Source: Bursaphelenchus xylophilus (lineage: Eukaryota; Nematoda; Chromadorea; Rhabditida; Aphelenchoididae). From it: a DNA stretch of 64,000 nucleotides. Location: positions 10,664,001-10,728,000 of the forward strand of contig CAJFCV020000003.1 in the NCBI GenBank assembly GCA_904066235.2, read 5' to 3'. This document shows positions 1 through 9,892 of this stretch, one piece after another. Made by a program: the position numbers and the translations under genes. How positions within the stretch are numbered: the first letter of the stretch is position 1; each line of letters opens with the position of its first letter. The notes below the pieces were generated by a model that searched no databases, had not been told where the DNA came from, and saw nothing but the letters and a program-made list of their open reading frames with translations.

Positions 1-713
1 GCATTTTCATTTCCAACAAACAATGAATTTGCCGAATGCCCAAAATTTTTAAAACAGCAGGTAGCGGTCATTCCAGCGAATGTTTCCAAATCCGGAAGTC
101 AATTTTCAACAGCCCAGCGTGAAGTGTGCTAAAAGCGGAAGTAGTCGCATCAAGCGGCAAAATGGTTTATATCTGGCACAAAAAAAAAGTTTTAAAATAC
201 GACGAAAAAACATGGAAGTAATGACATGTGATAGAAGAGTCAATATAAACACCATTGCTGCCAAATTCCTTTGTGAGCATTTTAAAAATACAAAAATTCC
301 AAAACTTTATACCAAGAAACCCATAAAAAGCCTGTTCACGAACAGAAATGCCAATAATCTGGACCTTTCTCATGGGAACCCCAATCTCCTTTTTTTCCGA
401 GAATGGCCAAGCTTTCGGAGTCAGCAAGGGTGCCGAAAAGCTGTAAATGACCTTATGGGAAATCCGCGGAGTCCACAGATTCTTATCAGATATGGTTTTT
501 TGACGGTTTTAGCTTCAAAAGGGAGACTTTGGAAAGGAGAAATGGGAATAAAGAAAGGGATGTTTGTGACGTTGAGGCAATCTTTGATGATGAAGATTGA
601 CAATAATGACGGCTATGGCTACATACATATATATATGTGTATATACAAAGCTAAATTTACGGTAAACTACAGTATAAAAAATTTCTCTGTTTTCTCTAAC
701 GCACAAGTTTAGC

Positions 714-1420
714 GTTTTCCAGGGGCAGCCAAGATAGTCAATAATCTTCGGGGTTTAGAGAGCACGCAAAACGCGGAGAGCGGGCAGATAGTCTGACAGG
801 GGGAGTACTCCAAGTGCGACGCTCAGATTTCCTTTAAATTTTGTACACACGTCGGGTATGGACTAAATATCAATTCCTGAAAGTTTTAGCTCGCGCTTTG
901 CGGGCGCCGCCGAGATATCGAACGATTTTTGCCGCCGAGAGAGCACGCTAAACGTGGAGAGCAGTCAGAGAGAAAAGCGCTTTTTGGCCATAACTTTGGC
1001 AGTTTCGTGCGAAAAAATTTGGTTTTTTGTAGAAACATTATCCTTTACGGTAGAAATAGGCACGAAACTTTTCGTGCCAAAATACGGCAAAAAGTCCTAA
1101 ATTTTTGCTGATTTTCGATCTAAAAATCTCGGTTATTTCTGCAAAGCGCGAGCTAGAATTCTCGCATATATCTTAGCAAAAATTATTCTAAATTTGTGCC
1201 AAGTTTCATCAAAATCTGAACGTCGCACTTGGAGTACTTCCCCTGTGAGTGAAAGAACTTTTTTTGGTCATGTTCCTGGCAATTTCATGCGAAAAAATTG
1301 TTCTGTTTTTGTGGAAACATTATCCTCTACAGTAGAAATAGGTATGAAAGTTTTAATGTCAAAATAAAAAATCTCGGTCGTTTCTGCAAAGCGCGAGCTA
1401 GGAGCCACGCATAAAATCCA
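714..1420. repeat. Family B foldback repeat with a second copy nested inside it
   Basis: An inner copy at about 797-1250 has inverted ends, AGTACTCCAAGTGCGACG on the left and its reverse complement near 1228-1246. Inside it 'tagctcgcgctttgc' is mirrored by 'gcaaagcgcgagcta'. The flanks on either side (714-796 and 1251-1420) read as the two halves of another copy of the same family, so one copy landed inside another. Family copies also lie near 1790-2205, 2700-3125, 23945-24330, 25715-25935, 32040-32430, 44745-45075, 51880-52450, 52985-53335, 54630-55075, 56030-56345, 58845-59290, 59935-61020, 61855-61985 and 63845-64000. Confidence 0.7.
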
Positions 1421-1789
1421 AAAAGCGTTCTCTGAATAGCCGACTAATGGCTGAAAGCGCTCTTAAATTCCAAAGATATCATCTAAACAGCCCGCTTTTT
1501 AGTCATATGCCCAGTAATCACGTTGCTATTTAGCATAATCTAAAAACATCGAAAAAACAAGGCTTTCCGGATGATTACCCTTCTTGCGATTCCCACAAAG
1601 AAAACAGTTTAAATTTCCTTGTGATGTGGCCACAACAGATTTGGAAACAAAATTTCGGAAAAACAAACAATAAAATCGAATAAAAACATGATAGTTGAGA
1701 TGGCAATTAAAATGATGATGGAAGCGTTATGAGATATGTGACAAAACTTGCAAGTTAAGACGGTGATTGCGGGGTGCTCGAAAGGGCCG

Positions 1790-2205
1790 AAATTTTGATG
1801 AAACTTGATGCAAATTTAGAGTGAATTTGACTTGTTATCTTCAAAATTCTTTGCTCGCGCTATACAGTGATAACGGAAATTTTGAGTCAAAACGTTGGGG
1901 AAATTTTGATGCCCTTTTGCAAGTTTTAGCACAAAAAGTTTCAAAGAATCTTTTTCGAGACTCCTAACTTGCGCTTTGCAGAAACGACCAATGTTTGGCA
2001 TGAAAAAAACTGCACGTTTTTACCTAGTTCTACAAGGTTTCTACAAAGAAAGATTTGTTCCACACCACACCGGAATAAATAGAAAATATTTTCTTCTCTG
2101 CTCGCTCTCCACATTTTGCGTACTCTTTCGTCGGAAAAGATGGGTTATTATCCCCGCTCTCCCTTTCAAAGTACAAGCTAAAATTTGCAGAGCTTAATAC
2201 ATGGA
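1790..2205. repeat. Family B repeat copy
   Basis: It contains 'tgatgaaacttgatgcaaat', an 'ctaacttgcgctttgcagaaacg' core and a degenerate 'ctctccacattttgcgtact' block, all typical of family B. No coding potential is seen. Confidence 0.55.
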
Positions 2206-2699
2206 CAGTGTCCAATTCGTATGCAGAATTTACAAAAAAATCTTATCACAGCACTTTGAAGACTCTACAATTATTAGTAAATTTAAAAAAAAACAAGGCA
2301 AACTACTATGACGTATTTTACCATCGTTTCACCAAAACATCTCAAAACAATCTTCCTCTCCTAAAAACAATTCGCTGACTATTGCAACGCAGTATGAGTA
2401 CATTACCATAAACATAGCCCAACCCAAAAAGACCACGCTTTCCTTGAGGGTCGCGAAGCGCCGGAAGAAACTGAATGGAAGCCGGATTTGGAGCGAAGTT
2501 GAGCCAGCGTTTTTTTCGAATAAATGAAAGAAAAGACGAAGCACGATGGGCTCTGAAAAGCATTAGCCAGCTCGGTTTAATGTTGTCGGGTTTCTTTTTG
2601 GGTTCCAAAATCTGGCTCAATGTCAGAGGTTGGGGAGAAGGGGTGGGAAAGATTTGAAAACTTGATTTTTTGGTTTGCAAATCCTAATTTGGTCGTAAA

Positions 2700-3125
2700 A
2701 TTTTAAATTTTGCACACATACCGAGGAATTGATACATACATCATGAATCAATTCCTGAAAAGTTTAGCTTGAGCTTTGCAGCAGCTGCAAAGAGATTCGA
2801 AGATCTTTGCGGCCGAAAGAGCACGCGAAACGCGGAGAACGCTCAGAGACAAACACTTTTTGGCCGTATTTTAGGCAATTTTGGGATGGAAAAAATTGTT
2901 TTTCTTGTGGAATTACCCTCTACGGTAAAAATAAGCATAAAACTTTTCATGCAAAAAACCCGAAAAAAAAATATTTTTTTTTTTTTCAATTTTGACCACA
3001 AAAGCCTCGGTCGTTTTTGCAAGACCCTAGCTATGAGTATCGCATATGTCTACGAAAAAATTATTCTAAACTTGTGGCAAGTTTCATCAAAATCCTAGCG
3101 TCGCATTTAGGGTGATTCCCCTGTT
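2700..3125. repeat. Family B repeat copy
   Basis: It runs from 'aattttgcacacataccgag' to 'gcgtcgcatttagggtgatt', with the internal 'gagcacgcgaaacgcggaga' block. The terminal 'gcgtcgca' matches the family end. No gene is seen. Confidence 0.6.
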
Positions 3126-3730
3126 AAATAAGCCTTCGTACAACGAAAACCTTGGAAAAAGTTCCTTATTTTGGCCACAACAAAGGTACTCAGCGAACTG
3201 CGCCCAAGCTTGGGAAATAAAGTTAGGAAAAAAAGTCTTCGGCTTAACTGGGACTGAATTACTATAATAGCTACATAATTTCAAGGGTATCTACGAAGGT
3301 GATGACGGCTCATTTAGTTCTACACGGAGGCAATAAGTTTAGTTATGCACATGTTTCATCGTATAAAGTGTAAAATCGCAGGCTGCAGCCTTTTTGAAGA
3401 GCAAGGTGGTACGTAAAAAAGAAGATACCTCACTAACTAAATCCACTGTCCGGACATTGACAACGATGAATTAAGCCTGCACGCTAAATTTGGGCTAATT
3501 CGTTCAGTTTCCGCAAAGTTATAAGTTGTGGCCAGAATAAGGAACTTTTACCAAACCCTTTTATAACGAATAAATTCCTTATTTCTTTACAATTTCTTTA
3601 CGGAGTAATTACAGACCCTACCACAACAGTGACTTTGCAAACGGACTAGTATCATTAACACTTCCTAATACATATAAAAAAAGTTCTTTCAGAAGCCGAA
3701 ACCAAAGTCTAAATCCAATTTGGCGTCAAA

Positions 3731-6700
3731 ATGCCAAGCCCGGAGCTGGACGGCTGCACCACGGACTACGTTTCGCCATTAGTGGGGTCAGGCCAGTTTC
3801 GGATTTAATTCGATTGTGTCGCGGAACTTTTCGCATCACCAGAATATAAAAAAACATTCTTTAGAACTATGATATAGCTTTTCTACACTCAAAAATCGCA
3901 TATATTTCTATTTTTTCACCACTTTACTGCCAAATTTTTATCTAAAAATGATTTTAAAATGCCACGAAGGCGGTGACTTTTTCTTCAGCTTCCTGGTGCT
4001 GGCCGAGTTCTGTATTGGAGCAGTGTCGATCATTTTGAACTGCGCGTTGGCTGTGTGTTCCTATCATGCCGTCCCGTTCTCATTTTCGCAACGACAAAGC
4101 TTGGTAAGCCGAAAATTTTTATTGGCAAAAATAACCGTGGATTCACCACAATATCTCTTCTTTGTAGGGCGCAATAAGTTTGAATTATGTGCTGGTCTCC
4201 GGTGTCATCCTTGCAAGATCGATTTTCGTCGGATTCATTGCGTATTCCACCTGCAATACGACGGTTACTACAGCCAACTGCAAGATCCAGGAGTTCCCGC
4301 TGGTCTTTGTCTACTTCCAAGCTGCGTTCATGCCAGCGTTGCTGGCCGTGCAGTTCTTTTATAAACAAAAGTAGGTTAGAAACGTCTCTGGAAGTAAATT
4401 GGCTTGTTGGCCTTATTTTTTTGGTAGACCCATGTTCAACGTATTTTAAAAGCCTTGTCTACAACGCAATAAGCTGGACTGTCAGTGTCATAAAAGTAGT
4501 TTCAATCGAAAATTTTATATTGCGGGAGAGCGAGATATTGTGTCCTTTATGATTTGAGCAACAACCGTATATCAATTGTCGAAAAAAATAGTGTCCAGCA
4601 GGAAAAAACATTATTTGGATTTGTCTACTCCACCGCGGGTGAACGAAATTGAGTTTTTTTTTGGCAAAAACTGTTATAAGAAGATATATTATCAAGTCTG
4701 TCGGAAAAATAATGTGGATTTGTCTCGCCTTGTAATCGCTCATCATTGGCCCAGGCTAGCCTCGGTTGGGAATTTGGTGCGCGATTGCGACGAGGCAGAA
4801 CATCTTTTTGCGACAAATCTACACTATATCCCGACAGATTGATAACACTGAAACGTTTCATCGAAAAAGTCGCAAAAAATTTTTGATTTCTTTGAACCAC
4901 CTTTATCGACTTTTTCGAGTTGACGAAAGTTCTCAAAAGAGCGGTTTTTTGAACACAGCGGGAGCTGACACATGTCTTGAAAAATCTAAAAAAATACAAG
5001 TATTCATAGGGTTTGTGGTTATACTTTTGTTTTGCCCCGATTGACTTGATTTTTGGCATGGTGGTTCTTTTAGATCTTCTATTTAAGTATTTGAAAAAAA
5101 ATTTCGAAATTTTCAATTTTGAGTGACCTATGACGTCATGAAAAGTCGAAACTTTGAGCTGCCATATCTCGCTTCGTTTTATAGGTATGGACTTGATTTT
5201 TGGCTTCGTCGCGTATGGTACATAATGGGACAATCACTGTCGAAATTTTTTCGAAATTTCAAAATTTACGAAAAAAATCCCAAAAAAAGACCTTTTTTCG
5301 TATCTTTTAATTAGACCGGGGAATATTGAAACGCAAGCTTCTACAGGTCCATATCGGGAAAGCAAATTCATAACTAAGAGATAACTCCATGTATGTGTAG
5401 ATACGGCCATGTACAAAGTTACACTTCCAGAAAACCCCGTCATGATGACGCATTTTCTGGATTTTTTCGATTCCATTGAATTCTACGTACCAAACTTCCT
5501 ATTAGGTCGTGTCTTTCTTTTTTGTACTTTACTTCGTATTTTAGCTATGGCTTACTGTAAAAAACACGATTTGCACAGTGCAAAATTCAAAAAAATCGTT
5601 CTCGGCTCCCAGGTCGAAATTCAAAAAAACGGCTCGCGGATCTTATTTTTTTTGCTCGAAGATTGTCCCAAAATTTTTTCAGAACATTCTACGTAGCCAT
5701 CGTTTCAGAAAATGTGCATACTTGAAAACGCAATTTTTCGAAATTTTCAAAATTTTGACTTTTTCAAAATTTTCTCACTGATGTACAACAACGATTTCAA
5801 AAATGTTCAACTACAGATTGTAGAGCTCGAAGAGCTCTACAAATTACCCGCTTACATCGTCTTCGTATATTGGAAATTACGGCCGCCAGAGCGGCCGGAA
5901 ATTTCGGTCGATTTTTGGTGCACTGTGCGAAAAAAATTGCCCTCAGGGCAATTAGCGGAGTTGAACAAATTGATCATATGGGTGCTATAGGACACAAAAT
6001 GAACTACCATCGTGCCAAGTTTCAGCTTTCTACCTGCAATATTCCGTGCGCACCGTGCAGTCAAAAAAAAATTTCGAAATTTCGGCCAAAATTCGGCCCT
6101 GAGGGCTTGGAATCGAATTTTTTCGGATTTTAATTTCGTCCATCGTATTCAGCACACGGAACTGCTACAGAAACAGGTATCGATTCCTAAAATACGCACA
6201 GGTTGAAAAAGCAGTATTCGAATTTCCGAATTTTTGGATTTTACTTATTTTGACGAAAGTTACTATAGCTCGGGAACAAGGTCGAAATTGAAAAATCGGC
6301 TCCACGCGTGCAGTAGATAATTTTGTTGCCTTGGTATAACCATTGAAATCTGAACCGTGTGATAAGCCCGTAAGGCCAAATCGTGCAGCGACTTTTTTGA
6401 CCAAAAAATTCAAAATTTTTAAAACCGTCAAAACTCAAAAATTTCCAACTAAAGTTCGTCTAAAAGTTACATATTCAGAATCTCCATGTCATTTCAGACA
6501 TAGTCGTATCTTTTTCCTCGGTACTTTTAGTGCAACAAGTGCCAGTTTTGAAAAAACGCCCACTTTCACGACCGAAAACACAGGAAAAGAGCGCGGCGAA
6601 GAGAGAGAGCGGGTAGAGAACCGCTTCCCTCTTCGTTTGGCGGGAGAAAAGAGAGAGTGGGAAAGGTGTGGAGGGTGGTTAGACAAAGGTTTTCTCTTTC

Positions 6701-9062
6701 GATTCCGGTTAGAGATCAGGCGAAGAGAGTGCTGAGTGTGAGGAGGGTGGTACGGAAACTGTCATCGTGACGCGTCATGACGGGGTTTTCTGGATTTTTT
6801 CGAGAAATTTTTGTAAAATTATTTTTTTGGTCCTGGATTCTCGGGATTTGGCCGTTTTAGGGCCAAATTTGACGGGGATTTCGGGAAAAATATTATCTAA
6901 GGATACTTTTGAGTGCTGAGTCCTTTTTTTAGTTGATTTTTGCTTATTTTATGTGATTTTGATCAGCTTTTGGTGGAAGAAAAAATATTTTAGGTAACAA
7001 AATGTAGTCTCGTGGCGGCCGTAGGCCGTCGCCTCATGCCGGCGGGCTCTTTAGTCGAGCTTAGCGATGTGGAACTGAACTGAGCTTAGCAATTAGGGTA
7101 AGCTTAGCAATCTTAACTTCTCGATCTAAAACAAAGTCGGCATAGCGTTTTGAGCGCTGCAGCTTTCCACTAGGCTCAGTCTAACGCGTAGCGTTTTTCT
7201 GCCGCGGCCGGAGGCCGTCGGCAAAGCTTTGGCGAGCGTTTCTTCCACATAGCGGATTTACGTTGGTTTTCGACGTTGAACAGGTCCAAATCGCGCGCAA
7301 AGTTGCCTTTATCCGCAGAGCTGCCCGAGAGACGGTAGCAGCCGCAGGCTGCGTTAGTCTCGAGCCCTATCTAGTTAAAGTGTAATGTATGCTTATATCT
7401 AAAGTTTTATCAAAAAATAGACGTCGCACATTGAGCACTTCCTTGGTTAACAAAACCAATTTAGTCATCGAGTCCGCCAGATCAACTACCTCAACGCTTG
7501 CTCAATCACCCAGCTCCTCATCTCGGTGTTTTGCCTCGCTCTCGCATTGTGGTTCACTGCGTTTGATCATGAGCATCGCGGGAAGTACATCAAACACGTA
7601 TGTCAACTACAACCTTGGAAAGGAAAGTTGCTTTTAGTGTCTAATCGTCCGTGCGATTCACGAAAAACGGATGGTCTTTGCGATGTTCACCGCCCTCCTT
7701 GGCATTCAACTGTTTTCTCTGTTCATGTGGTTGCTAATCCAGCGTCAAGTCAGTAATCAGCAGCAAGACCGAAGGGTCCGAAGTCTGTCCGAGGAAATGG
7801 TCGGGGAAAACGTGGGCTGGTGCCTGGTCCTCTTTCTCAGCGGATTCATTGGGGTTTATGAATATGTCTATGACGAGACTAGTGAGTCGGTAAGTAACAG
7901 GAGTTTTTTTGACAAAAAACAATCGAATTTTGGTCTTTATATAGGGCTCGTGCTTTATAAGTTTCGTCGGCTTTGCAAAAAAATGTTGCAAAAAGGCGTT
8001 CAGAATTCGCTTTGAACGCCTTTTTGCAACATCAGTTCAAATCGTGAAAAATCGTGAACTGATTATTGCAAAATCAGTTCACGGGGTGAACTGATGTTGC
8101 GAAAAGGCGTTCACGATTTGAACTGATGTTGCAAAATGGCGTTCAGAGCGAATTCTGAACGCCTTTTTGCAACATTTTTTTGCAAAGCCGACGAAACTTA
8201 TAAAGCACGAGCCCTATATATAGTAAGCCTTGACATGACTTCTAGGGCCGGCTCGGATTTTCGGCGGGGTTAAAATCCGTTACGATATTAGCTACAGTCC
8301 TAGGTAGACGTGGGAGTTCTAAGCAGCTTCCTAGCCTTGGCCGAAGAAAATTTGAGACGGGCTGGGCCGAATACATTTGGCCCGCCAATCGACCAGGAAA
8401 ACTGCATTTCTTAACGAAGCGAAATTGCAGTACTAAAAGTAAAAAAATGTAGGGGAAATTTTTTGTACATGTACCAAATAATGGCCAAAGTAAAAGGTGA
8501 CTTGAACAACTTTTAGCTCAGCGCAGCTTGGAAGTCATGCCTAGTGGAACTTGTACAGCAAACTCTCGTACAACAAAACCTGTCCATTACAAACAATTTC
8601 AATGGCCTCAGCGATAAATATTAGGCACAAAAAGCCTCCGCAGAACAAAATTCTTTTATGCGATAGTATTATACAAATATTTTTTGTCATTTCTTAAGAT
8701 TCGCTGGAGAGGTTTGACTATCCTTTTATCTAATTTTATCTGCCGTAAAATGATCATATGACTGATGTAAAATTCCTAACACCAAATTTGACCTTTTCGA
8801 TGATAAAAAAGATACCAATTACTCGTTGACCAGCTTCCGTTTCCAGCTTATCAGTGCGGCCCTGGAGACGTCGTTCGTCCTGGCGCCATTAATGCTCAGC
8901 CTCTTCCGAGCCATTTCCATTTCCTGGAACGTGGAGCCAATCCGTTTATCCATCCTGGACATCTTCCCCGGCGCGGCCTACTTCCTGCAAATCGACTACG
9001 ACAAGGTCTATCGCTACGATCGAGAGGTTTCCGGGCTGGAGAAGGCCGAGTCGGAAGAGTGA
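3731..9062 (+). CDS. Seven-transmembrane receptor-like protein (nematode serpentine/chemoreceptor type), 6 exons
   Basis: Exons 3731-3795, 3989-4103, 4168-4370, 7465-7597, 7638-7889 and 8847-9062 join in phase to 327 codons plus a stop. Seven hydrophobic stretches are visible: FLVLAEFCIGAVSIILNCAL; VLVSGVILARSIFVGFI; FPLVFVYFQAAFMPALLAVQ; ITQLLISVFCLALALWF; MVFAMFTALLGIQLFSLFMW; VGWCLVLFLSGFIGVY; and LISAALETSFVLAPLMLSLF. A short polar N-terminus and a charged C-tail ending in SGLEKAESEE complete the protein. About 320 residues with 7 TMs fits nematode chemoreceptor-like GPCRs, but I cannot name the family. The first exon uses a weak donor (CA|GTTTCG); the alternative is an ATG at 3948, read straight through the acceptor at 3988. 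A TTTCAG at 3687-3692 could be a trans-splice or intron acceptor. Intron 3 (3.1 kb) and intron 5 are full of mobile DNA, so expression could be affected. Confidence 0.7.
4573..4640. repeat. Partial family A MITE
   Basis: A degenerate end, 'caattgtcgaaaaaaatagtg', sits just upstream of a fuller copy inside receptor intron 3. Only one arm is recognisable. Confidence 0.35.
4692..4843. mobile_element. Family A MITE (receptor intron 3)
   Basis: The left end 'agtctgtcggaaaaataatg' and the right end 'atatcccgacagattga' are inverted copies of the family terminus. At about 150 bp with no ORF it is non-autonomous. Confidence 0.75.
4985..7374 (+). mobile_element. Helitron-like non-autonomous element, copy 1 (in receptor intron 3)
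   Basis: This 2.4-kb segment is closely similar throughout to 36960-39306. Both copies start with TCTAAAAAAA preceded by A and end with CTAG followed by T, the A|T insertion and TC...CTRR ends of Helitrons. Just before the 3' end is a compound hairpin: an outer stem GAGAC/GTCTC enclosing GCAGCC/GGCTGC. No Rep or helicase ORF is present, so the element is non-autonomous. The last 370 bp are G+C-rich with more palindromes (for example GCCGCGGCCGGAGGCCGTCGGC-type blocks near 7202-7225). There are no terminal inverted repeats and no target duplication. The exact 3' end is less certain here than in copy 2, because four extra bases (TCTA-like) precede CTAG. Confidence 0.65.
7938..8222. mobile_element. 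Long-palindrome MITE (receptor intron 5)
   Basis: Arms of about 74 bp are almost perfect reverse complements: the left starts TATATAGGGCTCGTGC and the right ends GCACGAGCCCTATATA. The roughly 130-bp centre repeats 'ggcgttca', 'tgttgcaaaa' and 'gttca...tgaac' in both orientations, giving nested hairpins. The TA-rich borders suggest a TA target. No ORF is present. Confidence 0.8.
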
Positions 9063-9506
9063 TGACCGATAAGAGCCGTGTTTTTAATACTTTTTATTTA
9101 CAATATTTTGGGATGATAAGTGTTTGCGATGGCTTTGGAAATTCGGTTAATTAAATTTGGAATAAATTTTGAAATTTTGGTTTTGAACTTTTCTTTGGCC
9201 AATATGAAGATCAAATTGAGATTTTGGAGAGAGAAAGCTTGGCCAAATCTAAAGGTTCAATTTTCTTATACAGTACTGAACTTTTAGCCATCCATTGTTC
9301 TATGGTTTGGCCATCCTTCCTTCCTACTTTTTTGTTATGCTATTCACGAGGGAAGTATCCCAAGTGCGACGCTCAGATTTTCTTTATTTTGCACACACGT
9401 CAACAGAAAGATTGAATTAAGATTTTTGGGATTGTTTTAGCCAAATTAGACACGGCACGGAGGCCTAGGCGGGTAGAAAAACACGAAACGACCCGCCAGT
9501 TAGCCG

Positions 9507-9818
9507 TTAGGTCCTCAATGTAATCCTGAGACTCCTGTTTACACTCAGTAATGAAAACGCTTCGATTTGACACGTTTTGTAATGGGTTTCATTCACCTTA
9601 ATCTTGAGTTCGCCGTTACTGTAAATGCCCCCGAGGACGATCACATCCCCGCAGGCGATTTGGCGTTCGATACGTCTCAGACGTGTACGCCGGGTGCCGT
9701 AGCTTCTTAAATTACGTGGGCCATCTAATGCAAGCCATTTTTCGTCGGTAAAAATCGATTTGAAAAACTTGGTTTTCTGGTTAAGGTGCAGATCGGCAAA
9801 GTTGCGCCTGCAAACCAT
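9507..9818 (-). pseudogene. Tc1/mariner (Tc3-like) DDE transposase fragment
   Basis: The minus-strand reading has IFTDEKWLALDGP followed about 30 residues later by GGIYSNGELKI. This matches the catalytic core of Tc1/mariner transposases around the first Asp of the DDE/DDD triad (family pattern FSDEKxFxLDGP...WGAxSxxGKL). The N-terminal HTH domains and the other two acidic residues are missing. The last codons run through the right TIR of the host element to a stop formed by the TA target site. It is a dead remnant from internal deletion. Confidence 0.8.
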
Positions 9819-9890
9819 ATGAGATCGTGTCAGTGGGAGTTTATTCTTTGTTTGAAAGTAAGTAGGAGTCTCAGGATTACATTGAGAACC
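9510..9890 (-). mobile_element. Tc1/mariner deletion derivative with a transposase remnant
   Basis: The left end GGTCCTCAATGTAATCCTGA and the right end (reverse complement GGTTCTCAATGTAATCCTGA) form TIRs of about 27 bp with one mismatch. They are flanked by TA at 9508-9509 and 9891-9892, as expected for Tc1/mariner insertion. At 381 bp it is far too short to be autonomous; a roughly 100-codon part of the transposase reads through it on the minus strand. Confidence 0.85.
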
Positions 9891-9892
9891 TA

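Larger units (their letters stand above)
1..3690. other. Gene-free repeat region at the left edge
   Basis: I find no supportable gene here. An open frame of 210 codons at 80-712 (+) is A+T-rich, ends in a TA-rich microsatellite and shows no domain, hydrophobic pattern or splice context, so I do not call it. The rest is mostly family B foldback repeats (714-1420, 1790-2205, 2700-3125), recognisable by 'gcaaagcgcgagcta' and 'tctaccgtagagg'-like blocks in both orientations. The segment 3130-3690 is unassigned A+T-rich DNA that leads into the promoter of the receptor gene. Confidence 0.6.

Noticed and set aside
80..712. 210-codon open frame, the longest in the window
   Set aside because: A+T-rich, Lys/Asn-heavy, no domain or signal, ends in a TA microsatellite and repeat; no splice or promoter support.
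2342..2680. 112-codon minus-strand frame
   Set aside because: Overlaps frames in two other registers with equal openness; no motif or conserved feature.
6343..6735. Charged 130-codon frame (RGEERERVENRF)
   Set aside because: Lies in the Helitron-like element and comes from a purine-rich GAGAGA stretch present in both copies.
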